64,000 nt of DNA from Aspidapion aeneum (Eukaryota > Arthropoda > Insecta > Coleoptera > Brentidae): assembly GCA_963576565.1 (NCBI GenBank), contig OY755038.1:138518989-138582988 (forward strand), given 5' to 3'. Positions 44,881 through 55,460 of the stretch are shown here, piece by piece. The notes beneath the pieces were generated by a model. The model was not told the origin of the DNA, searched no databases, and saw only the letters and a program-made list of their open reading frames with translations. Within the stretch, counting starts at the first letter, position 1. The number at the start of each line of letters is the position of its first letter. The translations under genes were made by a program, and so were the position numbers.

Positions 44881-45265
44881 TGTTGGATCTTGATTTTAAG
44901 AATGTCTGTTCAAACAAAGTGTGGGTCATAGATTTCTCAGGAATAGGGGTCCAGATTGAAATTGTTGTCAAGAAACTTTACCTATTATTGATTCTATGCT
45001 CAGTGTCATGTGTTGACGTGACATACGTTAAAAACACTAAAAAGGCGAGATTTCGTCTCTTCCATCTTTGACCAGCAGAGAGACCACACGTGGCCCCGGA
45101 GCTCCGACGCCCTTGAACTCGTCTCATGTGCCGAGATTTGTTGGATAATGGGTGAGTTGAGCACTTTTTGTAGGGCATAGAATAGGGAAAATAGGATTAT
45201 AAGGGTTCGGGATTTTTTGTGAATTTTAGCAATAAATAAATGTGTTTAGTGAACAGTTGCGTTCA
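44881..45265 (+). repeat. 5' LTR of the second BEL/Pao element
   Basis: TGTTGGATCTTGATTTTAAG to AACAGTTGCGTTCA. Contains GACCACACGTGGCCCCGGAG and AATAAATAAATG near its end. Identical in length to the 3' copy. Confidence 0.95.
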
Positions 45266-45270
45266 TTAAA

Positions 45271-45284
45271 TGGTCCATCGAGCC
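45271..45284 (+). promoter_or_regulatory. primer binding site of the second BEL/Pao element
   Basis: TGGTCCATCGAGCC begins five bases after the 5' LTR. TGG fits a tRNA CCA end. The tRNA is not assigned. Confidence 0.55.
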
Positions 45285-45779
45285 AAATCCTGAATTGGCA
45301 GTGTGGATATACGATTTTGGTGGCAATTTCTCTAATCTTTTTCCCTTTTAGCCTCGTGGTTTTCATTTTTTGAATGTGCCGTTTTTTGCGATCATCGCGT
45401 TTTTTTGTGTGTCACGTGACCAAAGATTGGCCTTCAAAAATTGAATTCAAAACAAAGAGAAGTTGGCAACTGGTAAATGACACCAGTGACCGACTAAAGT
45501 GAAAGCGAGTTCGGGTTCTTGTGTGGTTGGGCTTTCCCTGTAGACATAGTAAACAAAAGTGTATGTGGCTTTCGGTATAGCAGCTGCTTTTAGCGGTTCT
45601 AACCTCAGTTTAATTTTGAAAAATTTTGTTTGTTTTTATTTCGAAAACAACGTGTTTTGTGTTTATTTTCCGGGGTTTAGTAGGAATTTCGTGCGTTGAT
45701 GACCAAGAAAACGAAAAAAATGACGTCGGAAATAAAATCATTAAAAATGAAAAGATTAACAATCTTCAATCGAACCTGA

Positions 45780-46930
45780 GTGCTCTATAACTTAGCAAAT
45801 GAAACCCTTATCGACTCAACGAAAAAGGGTCAGTTACAAACGTGTGTAGAAAATTTAGCGGAGTGGGTAAGTCGGTTCGAAGACCTGCATTTAGATATTG
45901 TAGGGTTACTAAAGGATAGTGAGTGTGATACAGAGCAGGACGTTATGGATGAGTTTGACTCAATGCAATTTTCAATCAAACAAATTTGTAAGGAATTGTT
46001 GCCGGTTGAGGTTAGTGTGAGTGAGAGGAATAAAAATGATTTAAACTTGTCTGTGAGTGGTAGAATGAAAACTTTTGCAAAACCGAGGTTAGATATACCG
46101 ACCTACTGTGGTGATGGGCAAAAGTGGCCGATCTTTTATGACATGTTTAGGAGATTGGTAGATGAGGATCCCGAGTACTCAGATATTGCCAAATTTCAAT
46201 TTTTAGTTTCGGTTTTAGAGGATGAAGCGACAGATGTGATTAAGAATATCCCTATTCAGGGCAGGAATTAGAAAACAGCTTATAGAGCTTTAGTGGATAC
46301 GTACCAAAATGATAGATTCTTTTTAACAGATTATTGGTTGGCAATTGTGCATGTTTCTCCAGCTAAAAACAATAGTTCAGTGGAGCTACGTAAATTGATC
46401 TCTACTTTTAAACAAAACTTGGAGGCTTTAGATAATTATCAAGATTTGGATTTGTAGGACTTTACAAAGTTAAATTTACTCTTGCAAAAAATAGATCCTT
46501 TTTTGAAAACGCGATTTGAAATAGAGTACACTAAAGATAAAACCTTTATATCAAAATCTCATTAGTTTTCAAATTGTCATGCTTTGGAGAATAGTGCACT
46601 TCTATTCAAATCTACTTCAAGCCCTGTGAATGTGTCGAGTGTCAGTCACTCAAGTCTTAAACATAATTTTTTAACTAAAGCTAGGGAGTCAGGTGGTACT
46701 TGTGAGTGTTTATATTGTAAATCTCTTGGTAACCAAAGCCAACATTTGATAATTAGATGTGATAAATTTCGTGAGCTAGATGCATTTTAGCGACATGACT
46801 TTGCCAAAAGTGAGCAACTGTGCTTCAATTGCCTTGCTAAACATAGGGTTCTTGAGTGCCCTATCAACTCAAACTGTAGAATTTGTTCACGAAGACATTC
46901 CACATTGTTACACTTTCCTAATTCGAAAGG
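45780..46930 (+). pseudogene. BEL/Pao gag with zinc knuckles, several stops
   Basis: The frame from 45780 (163 codons) includes the DUF1759-type core: PRLDIPTYCGDGQKWPIFYD and FQFLVSVLEDEATDVIKNIP. After a stop at 46271 the same frame continues (RALVDTYQNDRFFLTDYW, then KLISTFKQNLEALDNYQDLD) with further stops at about 46456 and 46562. The zinc-binding end reads CECLYCKSLGNQSQHLIIRC and, after a stop at 46788, CFNCLAKHRVLECP with CRICSRRHSTLLH. Three or four in-frame stops with the frame otherwise kept indicate point decay rather than rearrangement. Confidence 0.87.
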
Positions 46931-47059
46931 TGCTTCAGCAGTGAGGAGTGAGTCCCGTCAGAGGTCAAAGAATGTCACAGGTAAGAATTTGGCGTCAAAC
47001 AGTGAATATTTAGATATATGTAAAAACTCTGTTGCACTGAATGTGTGTAGGAATTCAGT

Positions 47060-47570
47060 TCCCAATTTTAAGAGTGTTCTTTTGGTCACTGCGCAAGTGT
47101 GTGTGTGCGTGATTGTGAAGGTAATGTTGTAACTTGTCGAGCATTATTGGCTTCAGCAAGCCAAGTTTCATTTACAACTTCCTTTGCCAAGCGGCTAGGT
47201 TTGCCACATGTGGGCGGATTAACGTAGGTATCAATAACATGACATCTTCTGGTTCGCTAGGAAACATTGTGCCCAAGTAGTAATTTGTCATGGTCTATTG
47301 AAGTGAAAGCGGTGGTAGTCCCCCTCATCGGTGGTGTGACTCCTTCTAGTGGGATAAGTAATAAATGGAAATACTTATCTGGTGTGACATTAGCTGATCC
47401 TCAGTATGGTACTCCCCGAGATGTGGAGTTATTATTAGGAGCTGATGTCTTTTCCCAAGTTTTACTTCCTGGGTTTAAACAGGGGCAAAATGGCGGACCC
47501 TGTGCTGTGAATACCATCTTTGTAGTGTGTGTGACAAACCTTCGACAAGTCAACTTAGTTTGTGTACCTC
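47060..47570 (+). pseudogene. BEL/Pao protease region, frameshifted
   Basis: SVLLVTAQV at about 47083 starts the domain. The active-site region (47130-47210) is broken by frame changes and reads ASQVSFTTSFAKRLGLPHVG. The downstream block YLSGVTLADPQYGTPRDVEL, LLGADVFSQVLLPGFKQGQN, GGPCAVNTIF matches the protease of the first BEL/Pao element. Confidence 0.83.
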
Positions 47571-47631
47571 TTTAAGCTCAACAGGTTTTGAGGAATCAGT
47601 ACAACAATTTTGGTAACTTGAGACTCTTTCT

Positions 47632-48777
47632 GTGGATATTTCATTGACTAATGATGATCAAAGATGTGAGGACATTTTTAGTTCTACTCATAGACGTGAT
47701 AAAAATGGTAGATATATTGTGAGATTGCCATTTCGTGAACAGGCTACCTTAGGTGAGTCGAAGTCCCAAGTCTTGAAAAGATTTCACTTGCTAGAGGCTT
47801 GCTTGCTTAAAAATCCCTCTTTTCATAAAGCCTATTGTGATTTTATGGTGAATTTTCTTGATCAGAACCATATGAGGGTGGTGAATAGTAGTGACTCTGG
47901 TGATTCAGTGTTGAAAATTTTGGGTCTTTAGTGGAACCCTGTGAATGATGCGTTCTCATATTCAGTAGTGCCAGACAACAGGCCATGTACCAAAAGAAAT
48001 ATTTTTTCTCAAATAGTCAGAATATATGATGATCCTTTGGGTTTTCTCCCACCAGTAGTTTTTGTGGCTAAATCTTTAATCCAGAAGTTGTGGCTTCAAG
48101 GGTTAGATTTTGATGATTGCCCATCCCAGGCAATTGTGGATCAGCGGTCTACATATTTGTCTCAGTTACCCATACTTTCAACTCTAACCATTCCAAGGTG
48201 TGTGAGTGTAGATAATGTAGTTTTGAGGGAACTACACAGCTTTTGTGATGCCTCATTATCAAGTTATGGTGGTGTGGTATATTTAAGACAAGTGGATACA
48301 TGTGGAAAAGTGACTGGTCATCTTCTGTGTGCAAAAAGTAAGGTGGCTCCGCTTAAAGTTATCTCAGTGCCTCGGCTTGAACTTTGCTCTGCTTATTTAT
48401 TGAGTAAATTGATGTGTTTTGTGATGGAGAATCTACGTGATATTAAAATTGATAATCTATTTGCATGGTCAGATTCGACTGTTGCTCTATCCTGGATCAA
48501 GGATCATCCTTCCCGCTGGAAGATATTTGTGACAAATAGGGTTACTCAAATTCAAGAGATTTTACCTCCTAGTGTGTGGAATCACGTGGATGGTAAGTCA
48601 AACCCAGCAGATTTTTTATCTCGAGATTTGCTTCCCTATGATTTTGTTAATTACCCCTTGTGGTTTCAAGGCCCCTCTTGGCTGTTTTTGCCTTCGGCAT
48701 CATGGCCTACCTCTGAGGGACTTAATATTAGTTGTGATGAGATTCAAGCTGAAGAAAAATCTAGTGTTTGTGACTGA
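47632..48777 (+). pseudogene. BEL/Pao pol: RT entry, RT deletion, RNase H
   Basis: 47632-47931 encodes the lead-in (GRYIVRLPFREQATLGESKS, RFHLLEACLLKNPSFHKAYC). It then jumps from FLDQNHM to KILGL, skipping the fingers and palm with the YxDD motif. After one stop, 47941-48777 (278 codons) is open: the connection domain (IYDDPLGFLPPVVFVAKSLI) and RNase H (FCDASLSSYGGVVYLR, PRLELCSAYLLSKLM, AWSDSTVALSWI), keeping D, E and D. The end HVDGKSNPADFLSRDLLP is typical. The RT deletion removes about 600-700 bp. Confidence 0.88.
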
Positions 48778-48786
48778 GTTAACTCC

Positions 48787-50190
48787 TCATTTTTTAACGG
48801 TTTTGTTAAAAAGGTTTTCGTCATTGCGAAAAATACAAAATATTGTGGCTTACATGTTGAGACCTTTGAGGATCAGTGTTTTGAAGAGGTACATAGGGCT
48901 CTGGTGACTATTGTGAAGCATGTGCAACAGATCTGTTTTAGTGAAGATATTCAGAAAATTTTGAATAAAGAGTCTTGCTCAAAGTCTCTCAGAAAATTAG
49001 CTGCCTTTGTCGGCCAATATGGTGTCGTGAGGGTTGGTGGGCGTCTTCACCATAGTGAAGATTTGTCTTACGAATCTAAACACCCGATGTTGATTCCTAG
49101 AGAACATCGGTTGACAACATTGATTATTGAGCAAGTGCATGGAGAAAACGGTCATCCCGGTCCTCGTATGATGCGCTATCTGCTTATGCAAAGATTCTGG
49201 ATTGTATCGGCGAAGCGTGCAATTCATAGTGTGTTGTCGAAATGTTTTAGAGTTGTGTTGTGTTGTGTTCGCACTCGGCCTGTGCCCTTTTCCCATTATA
49301 TGGGAGACTTACCGAGGGCTCGTATATCACAGGTGAAGCCCTTCTCTCATGTGGCTGTTGATTATATGGGACCTTTTTCCATAACGATGAGTAAGGCTAG
49401 AAGGTATTCGTAGCCAAAAATCTTATGGTTGTACTTTTGTGTGTTTGCCTACGAAGGCAATTCATTTGGAATTGGTGTCGGACTTAACGTCAGAAGCGTT
49501 CATCGCTGCTCTGAGGCGATTTGTAGCCCGTAGATGTCGCTGTTCCTCGCTTTACAGTGATCAGGGTTCGAATTTTTTGGGAGCGAGGAACATCTTGGAT
49601 AGTTATTGCAAACAAGCGGCAGACTCTTTGTCCATAAAATGGACTTTTAACCCTCCTGGGGCGCCCCACTTTGGTGGCCTCCACGAGGCAGGTGTCAAGT
49701 CAACAAAATCCCATTTATTGCGTATTATTGGTGAACACATTCTCACGTTTGAGGAACTATACACTGTGTTGGTGCAGATTGAGGCTATTTTGATTTCTCG
49801 ACCTTTGTTTAGTGTCAGCCCTTCGCCCAATGATCTTACTTGTTTAACCCCTAGGTATTTTTTGACCCTTGAACCTCTGACGGCTCCTCGTGATGAGGAT
49901 CTAAATGGTATCAAGATTGGAAGACTAAATCGATGGCAATTGGTACAACAGTTGCACCAAAGCTTTTGGCGAAGGTGGCATACGGAGTATTTAAATCAAT
50001 TACAACAAAGAGAAAGGTGGAATACTCCAAATAACCCTCCTATGTTAGACTCACTCGTAGTGATAAGAGATGAAAACTAAAATATATCCTAGTCCCGATG
50101 GGATTCCTAGGGTGGTGCAGGTTAGAACCACAAAAGGTGTGCTTGACAGGCCTCTGGTGAAAATTTGTGCCCTTTCCAGTCAGTAACTGC
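48787..50190 (+). pseudogene. BEL/Pao integrase and C-terminal tail, frameshifted
   Basis: 48904-49413 holds the zinc-binding part (HPMLIPREHRLTTLIIEQVH, GHPGPRMMRYL, where the later cysteines are partly lost) and the first catalytic aspartate in HVAVDYMGPF. A frameshift at about 49410 leads to 49439-50080: CLPTKAIHLELVSDLTSEAF, YSDQGSNFLGARNI (second D) and HFGGLHEAGVKSTKSHLL (E), a D-D-35-E core. The tail then runs WQLVQQLHQSFWRRWHTEYL, LDSLVVIRDEN and, in another frame to 50185, VVQVRTTKGVLDRPLVKI. It would insert element DNA into the genome; the frame break makes it inactive. Confidence 0.88.
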
Positions 50191-50375
50191 CAACTGGTTT
50201 CACTTTTGTGTGTGATTGTGTAGGAATTATTTTTTTTACCTCATCAAAAGGACGCGATTTAGATTAGCTACAACAATCGTGCACTTTAGGGGATAACATT
50301 AATTGTTTTTTTTTTGGAATTACTATTATTTTTTTTGTGATTAAAAATATTATATATTTTTATGTGGGCGGAAAA

Positions 50376-50760
50376 TGTTGGATCTTGATTTTAAGAATGT
50401 GTGTTCAAACAAAGTGGGGGTCATAGATTTCTCAGGAATAGGGGTCGAAATTGAAATTGTTGTCAAGAAACTTTACCTATTTTTGATTCTATGCCTAGTG
50501 TCATCTGTTGACGTGACATACGTCAAAAACACTAAAAATACGAGATTTCGTCCCTTCCATCTTTGACCAGCAGAGAGACCACACGTGGCCCCGGAGCTCC
50601 GACGCCCTCGAACTCGTCTCATGTGCCGAGATTTGTTGGATAATGAGTGAGTTGAGCACTTTTTGTAGGGCATAGAATAGGGAAAATAGAATTATAAGGG
50701 TTCGGGAATATTCGTGAATTTTAGCAATAAATAAATGTGTTTAGTGAACAGTTGCGTTCA
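50376..50760 (+). repeat. 3' LTR of the second BEL/Pao element
   Basis: Same boundaries as the 5' LTR, directly preceded by TATGTGGGCGGAAAA and directly followed by the TAATA target duplication. Confidence 0.95.
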
Positions 50761-50765
50761 TAATA

Positions 50766-51066
50766 TGTGTTGCATATGGATGATACTTAAATTTTTTAAG
50801 AATTCTTTCTGCACTTGATTTGGGTACTTCAACATTATTTTCCAGTTCACGAAGCAAGGATTGTCAACGACACTTCAATATTTTTATCAGGTTGTCGATT
50901 ACGATTCTGTTTTTTAAAGGAACCATATTCAATTAAATTATTTCTATGTATTCTGAAGATTGACGAACCTGGTTGTCGTCTTTCTGGATATCTCTGAAAG
51001 TTCATATCTCGAGCTCTTCCAGCATTCTTATTATACAAAATATAACATTCATACATATCTACTTTC
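50766..51066 (-). pseudogene. mariner-like transposase, N-terminal part
   Basis: Open from the ATG at 51056: MYECYILYNKNAGRARDM, then RYPERRQPGSSIFRIHRNNL, a helix-turn-helix region, and VPKSSAERILKKFKYHPYAT. The frame runs up to the BEL/Pao insertion at 50765. It resumes at 44880 on the other side. Confidence 0.82.
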
Positions 51067-51149
51067 TCCCAATTTGGAAACCTTAAATTTGATTAATAAT
51101 ATGACTCAAAAAAAATCTTAAGTAATTTAGAAACTTTAAAACTCCAACA

Positions 51150-51688
51150 GATAAATCAAATAAATGACAAAGTTTTGACAGATAGTTACGTAGGTATGAC
51201 AACAAACGCAACTAAGGCCTTTGTTTCACAGCCAACCACGTGAAAAACAGTTTTTTAAATAAATTCACTTTTATTATCATTAAATGATAGGTCTATTTTA
51301 CATGGTTGAAAAGCTCTTTTAATGCTCTATTTATTGATTTATAAATTCAATATGGCGGTGATAAGAAATAACAAAGTTGGCTATGGTTTCAAAAAAACTA
51401 AAAGACCTAGGCAAAATTTGTTAACGTCATTCGATTGGCCGTATTGCTTATACAAAACTACCAAATTTCATTAAATTTGTTTGCAAAATGGCGGCGATAT
51501 TTCAATTTTTTTAAAAACACAATTTTTAGTTTTTGCTCGATATTTTAGTATCCCCTGTAGATATATTTAATATTGATACAGCACCTGATTGGGCTTAGAA
51601 TAGCGCAACTTTTTTCTCATTAAAACAAACTCGTATCTCTTACCGTTTCCGAAATCCCCATGTAGTTGCTTTTATCTGGGACAACCTG
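51150..51688. repeat. right long terminal inverted repeat of the mariner-like element
   Basis: Reverse complement of the left repeat, running from ATAAATCAAATAAATG to GGGACAACCTG; small indels account for the length difference (539 against 523 bp). Confidence 0.9.
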
Positions 51689-51690
51689 TA

Positions 51691-52240
51691 TATATTTTAT
51701 TAATATGTACCTTTTAGATAACTAGTTAGTTTCTTATTTTAAATTTACCACAAGGATGGTCCAGAGGACTGGATTTCTGTTAATTTTTTCTGTATTCCTT
51801 GTAATTTCGCTAAATTATCAGCGTGGGTTGCTGGTAATTTTACCAGATTTCCGTATTGCTTCCTGGTAGTTTTACCACGATTTATTTTTCATTGCTGGTA
51901 CTTTTACTAGATTACCAGTGCTTGCTGCTGGTATTTTAACCAATTTTATGATAATGTAATCATAAATCTTGTAATTAGTAGACCTTTAATGAACTGCGCA
52001 TTGTGTGATATTCTTTTATAACTTTATGCCCTATTAAGTAAGGCTTTTTGCCTTGCCGGGTTCTTGGACGGGTTCACACACACACACACACACTTCTTAG
52101 ATGGGTTCACACCTCACAGACGGGTTCACAGATCAACCTACTAGTCCAAGCTACTTTAGCTCATGAATTTCCATCGACTCATATGTACTGCTATCCCTTG
52201 GTTGTGTGGAGTAAGAAAATCATCCGATTACTGTATATAT
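51691..52240. other. no gene; small hairpin words and a (CA)n run
   Basis: Contains four GCTGGTAnTTTTACCAG-like palindromic words between 51829 and 51945, a (CA)9 run at 52076-52093 and GGGTTCACA repeated at 52071, 52104 and 52123. No coding evidence. Confidence 0.55.
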
Positions 52241-52269
52241 ATTTACTTACCTTTACCTTACCTTCATTT

Positions 52270-52650
52270 AGTTGATAACTTCGGTCATGTTATTATTTGC
52301 TTACCTTTAATGAAGGTAACCATTTAGTAGTTTACTTCGGTTAATTCCGCAATTAATTTGCGCTCGATTGTAGATATAAATTAGCTTCGGCTATACAATT
52401 AGTATTAATTAACTTCGGTTATGTTCCTTCCTCGTTAATAATTAACTTCGGTTAATTTTAGTTATATCTTGCAATTCACATATTACTTCGGTTTCAGTGA
52501 ATTAACTTCGGTTAAAGCAAGAGTAACTTTACTGTTATTTTGATAACTTACGTAATATCTCCATTCCCCTTCGTTATTTTATAAGTATCTAGGTTATGTT
52601 ACCTACATGGAAATATTTTCTTTTAAATAATAGATATTAATTTCGGTTAT
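52270..52650. repeat. array of TTAAC-TTCG-GTTAA hairpin words
   Basis: CTTCGG occurs seven times in about 235 bp (52279, 52335, 52385, 52413, 52446, 52486, 52506), and a TTTCGG variant at 52641. Most are flanked by complementary arms: TTAAC/GTTAA three times, TTTAC/GTTAA, and TTAGC/GCTAT where both sides of one pair have changed. Each could form a 5-bp stem closed by a C-TTCG-G tetraloop. Spacing is irregular (20-56 bp). Confidence 0.65.
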
Positions 52651-52729
52651 TAATTACCTACATAATTAAGCATTATTTAATTTTTATTTATGCGTTCGGG
52701 GTCATGCGCAGAGGAAAATAAGACACTAG

Positions 52730-54440
52730 AAAAGTTCGTACTAACCGAGATACAGGGTGTTAAACTTTATTTTTTCAATTCGATTTTCTTTAATAACTTT
52801 TTTACTATTTAAGATTTTTGCAAAAAATAACCAGCGTGTAAGTTTTTTTTGAAATTGGCAAGACGGTTCTGTTGAAAATTTTAATGTACAATGTACAGGG
52901 CGTTCCTTGGACCACTGCCATTGCATTAAAATCAGTGTATTTTTTTTGTGCCTCGGTGTATACCAGTTTCTATGTAAAATAATGGATTTCCAATCCTTTT
53001 TATGTAAAAAAGTTATACTGTTCTAAAGTCGCTCAGAGCAACGGTTTTTAAAGTTTTTGCATTTAAAGTTTTTATTGCCTAATTTATGTATGATACTTTC
53101 TTCAATTATTTCGACTAATTAATATTTTTGCAAATTTGCAAGACGATTCCGTAAAAAAATTTGATGTACAATGTACAGGGTGTTCTTTGGACCACTACCA
53201 TTGCATTAAAATCATCTCAGTGTATTTTTTTATGCCTCGGTGTATACTTAAGCAGGTTTTTAAACAGAATAATATTTTAATTATTAAATAATTTTACAAA
53301 CAGTTGTAATTTTAATAAAGCTTGACAGAAAAGACGCTGACAGCAACTTTATTGGATTCTATTGTTTTTTATTTTCAAAGCCTACTATAATAAACAATCT
53401 TAATTTTGATTTACTATATGTCAATTTTAAAATTTTAACTTAGTTGCCATGCTTAAAAAATTTTATATTTTTTTTTTTAAATAATAAATTATAATTAAAA
53501 TTTTCTTTCAAAATAATAAAAAAAACTTGCATTAATAAAGTATACGTACTTACCATTTTAAAAAAAAACTAATACGAAGAGGATTTTGTTCCTCATTAAA
53601 AATATAGCCCTAAACAGTTGCAATAATGGACAATAACTTACAATTATTGTTTTAACACACTTATGATAATTCAAGAACCAGCCTGTATATTTTTCTAATC
53701 TTAGAATGCTATAAAAAAGTTTTGATTATAGCTAATATGTATGAAGTAGGTAAGAATTTAATCACAAATCTTTTACGCATACAATAAAAACTTCTGATTC
53801 AAACATCTTGAAAACCGTTGATCTAAGCGACATCTAAACGCTATAACTTTTTTACTTAAAAAAATAAAAAATAAATGTTTTTAATAGAATTTTGTATACA
53901 CCGAGGAACAAAAAAGTTAGACCTATTTTAATGTAACGGTACCGACCTAGAGAACACCTTGTATATTTTAATTTTTTTTACCAAAATTAAATCGTCCATG
54001 CCCAAAAACCACCAAATCCAATTTTTTGTGCAAAATTATTAATTAGTAAAAACAATTGAAGAAAGTATTATACATAAAATAGGCGTGTCACGCACATGCA
54101 ATAAAAATTTGAAATGCAAAAATCTCAAAAACCGTTGCTCTGAGCGACTTTAAAACATTATAACTTTTTTACATAAAAAAGATGGAAAAACCATTATTTT
54201 ACATAAAAACTGGTATACACCGAGGCACAAAAAAAATACACTGATTTTATTGCAATGGCAGTGGTCCAGGAAACACCCTGTATATTGTACATCAAAATTT
54301 TCCACGGAATCGTCTTGCAAATTTCAAAGAAACTTACACGCTGGTTATTTTTTGCAAAAATATTAGTTAGTAAAAAAGTTATAAAGAAAATCGAATTGAA
54401 AAAATAAAGTTTAACACCCTGTATCTCGGTTAGTACGAAC
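52730..54440. repeat. 1.7-kb foldback with ~400-bp inverted arms
   Basis: AAAAGTTCGTACTAACCGAG at 52731 is answered by CTCGGTTAGTACGAACTTTT ending about 54434. Arms continue through AATAACCAGCGTGTAAGTTT / AAACTTACACGCTGGTTATT and GTGCCTCGGTGTATACCAGT / ACTGGTATACACCGAGGCAC to about 53140 and 54030. Within each half, a second diverged copy of the CAGGGTGTTCTTTGGACCAC and CCTCGGTGTATAC blocks is present (53170-53260, 53900-53965), so the structure is nested. Non-coding. Confidence 0.85.
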
Positions 54441-54894
54441 TTTTGGACTAAGGTAAGTATGGCTAAGTCGTAATATTTTGACCCAGGGAATCTACAGTTT
54501 AACTATGTACCATTAGTTCTGGGACACCCTGTATATGTTTTAATATTGTCATTTTGATGTGTGCCTAGGGCTCTCAGGTGATCAAGAGGTTGAAGAAGGC
54601 TTGCTACTTTCTGGCGTCCATTATTTGAGAGCACCTCACTATTTAATAATTAAAATAATTTATTCTTTGACTTTAACCCACCCCCAAGCTCCAAATATCT
54701 GAGCTTACGAGCACACCCTTTGCCCGCGTCAGCAGCCTTAATGCAAGACACAGTAAAATGCTTCATTCATTTATTTAAAAATATTTAATAAAATATTAAA
54801 TCTATTTAAATTTACTAAATAAATAAATAAAAGCGCATGGCAATATTTTCATCGATCGACAGAGCTTTACTATCCTGCCGCTCTAGTTTATCTA
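54441..54894. other. no gene recognised
   Basis: Contains TCTGGGACACCCTGTATATG (54519), a mariner-end-like phrase without a partner, and a GC-richer patch GCTTACGAGCACACCCTTTG at 54703. No coding evidence. Confidence 0.4.
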
Positions 54895-55460
54895 TTATTT
54901 TGGTTGATGGCGCTACTTGTGGGAGTAGACGATTTAGTTTTCTTACTATAAACATAAGACAAAACCGTCTACCTAACTTTACAGCGGTATCAGATTCGCC
55001 AAGTAGTGTTCTGTGTAGTCCCATAAGAACGAAACAGTTAAAAGTCAACACTTATGTCCATTACATCTTGGACCCCCGTGCGGATAAGCCTTCGAGCTAC
55101 CCAAGGAAAAATACGAGAGAAACAAAACCTTTTTTGTCCGTTTAGCAAAGAAAACTTGTTTGATTTTTAAATGACGAGTTCTAAAATTTACGTTTGTTAG
55201 TATTTATTTGGCTTAAAATTCCGCTGACTGACGCTGACTTAATTGAAGGTGGCGCTACTTGCGGGTAGACGATTTAGTTTTCTCACTATAAACAAGATGA
55301 AAGCCGTCTACTTGGCAATGGCGCCATATCGACAAGCAGTGTTCTCAGGTGTCCCATAAGAATCAAACAGTTAACTGTCAACACTTATTAGGTGTGCATT
55401 AGATCTTGGATTAGCTTTCGAGCTACCCACATAAAAACAGGAAAGAAACAAAACCTTTTA
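54895..55460. repeat. direct duplication, units about 220 bp, offset ~340 bp
   Basis: GGCGCTACTTGTGGGAGTAG (54909) and GGCGCTACTTGCGGGTAGAC (55250) begin two copies. They share GACGATTTAGTTTTCT, ACTATAAACA, CCGTCTAC, CCCATAAGAA, CAACACTTAT and GCTTTCGAGCTACCCA-like blocks up to AAACAAAACCTTT. Copies differ by small indels. The 102-codon frame across the first copy is not supported as a gene. Confidence 0.75.

Larger units (their letters stand above)
44881..50760 (+). mobile_element. BEL/Pao LTR retrotransposon, both LTRs, 5880 bp
   Basis: 385-bp LTRs at 44881-45265 and 50376-50760 (TGTTGG...GTTCA). Direct 5-bp duplication TAATA at 44876-44880 and 50761-50765. PBS-like TGGTCCATCGAGCC at 45271, purine tract GTGGGCGGAAAA before the 3' LTR. 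LTRs differ at about 18 of 385 sites by eye (about 5%), so the insertion is not very recent. Gag and pol are present in order but carry stops and frameshifts, and most of the reverse transcriptase is deleted. Confidence 0.95.
43780..51688 (-). mobile_element. mariner-like transposon with ~530-bp inverted repeats, split by BEL
   Basis: Left end CATGGTGTCCCAAATAAAAG at 43780, right end complement CTTTTATCTGGGACAACCTG to 51688, with TA at 43778-43779 and 51689-51690. The inverted repeats run 43780-44302 and about 51150-51688 with roughly 85% identity. Between them lie two halves of a transposase gene, separated by the 5880-bp BEL/Pao element. Without that insertion the transposon is about 2.0 kb. 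Confidence 0.9.

Noticed and set aside
54837..55145. 102-codon frame in the duplicated segment
   Set aside because: The second copy of the duplication does not keep the frame open, so there is no sign of coding constraint.
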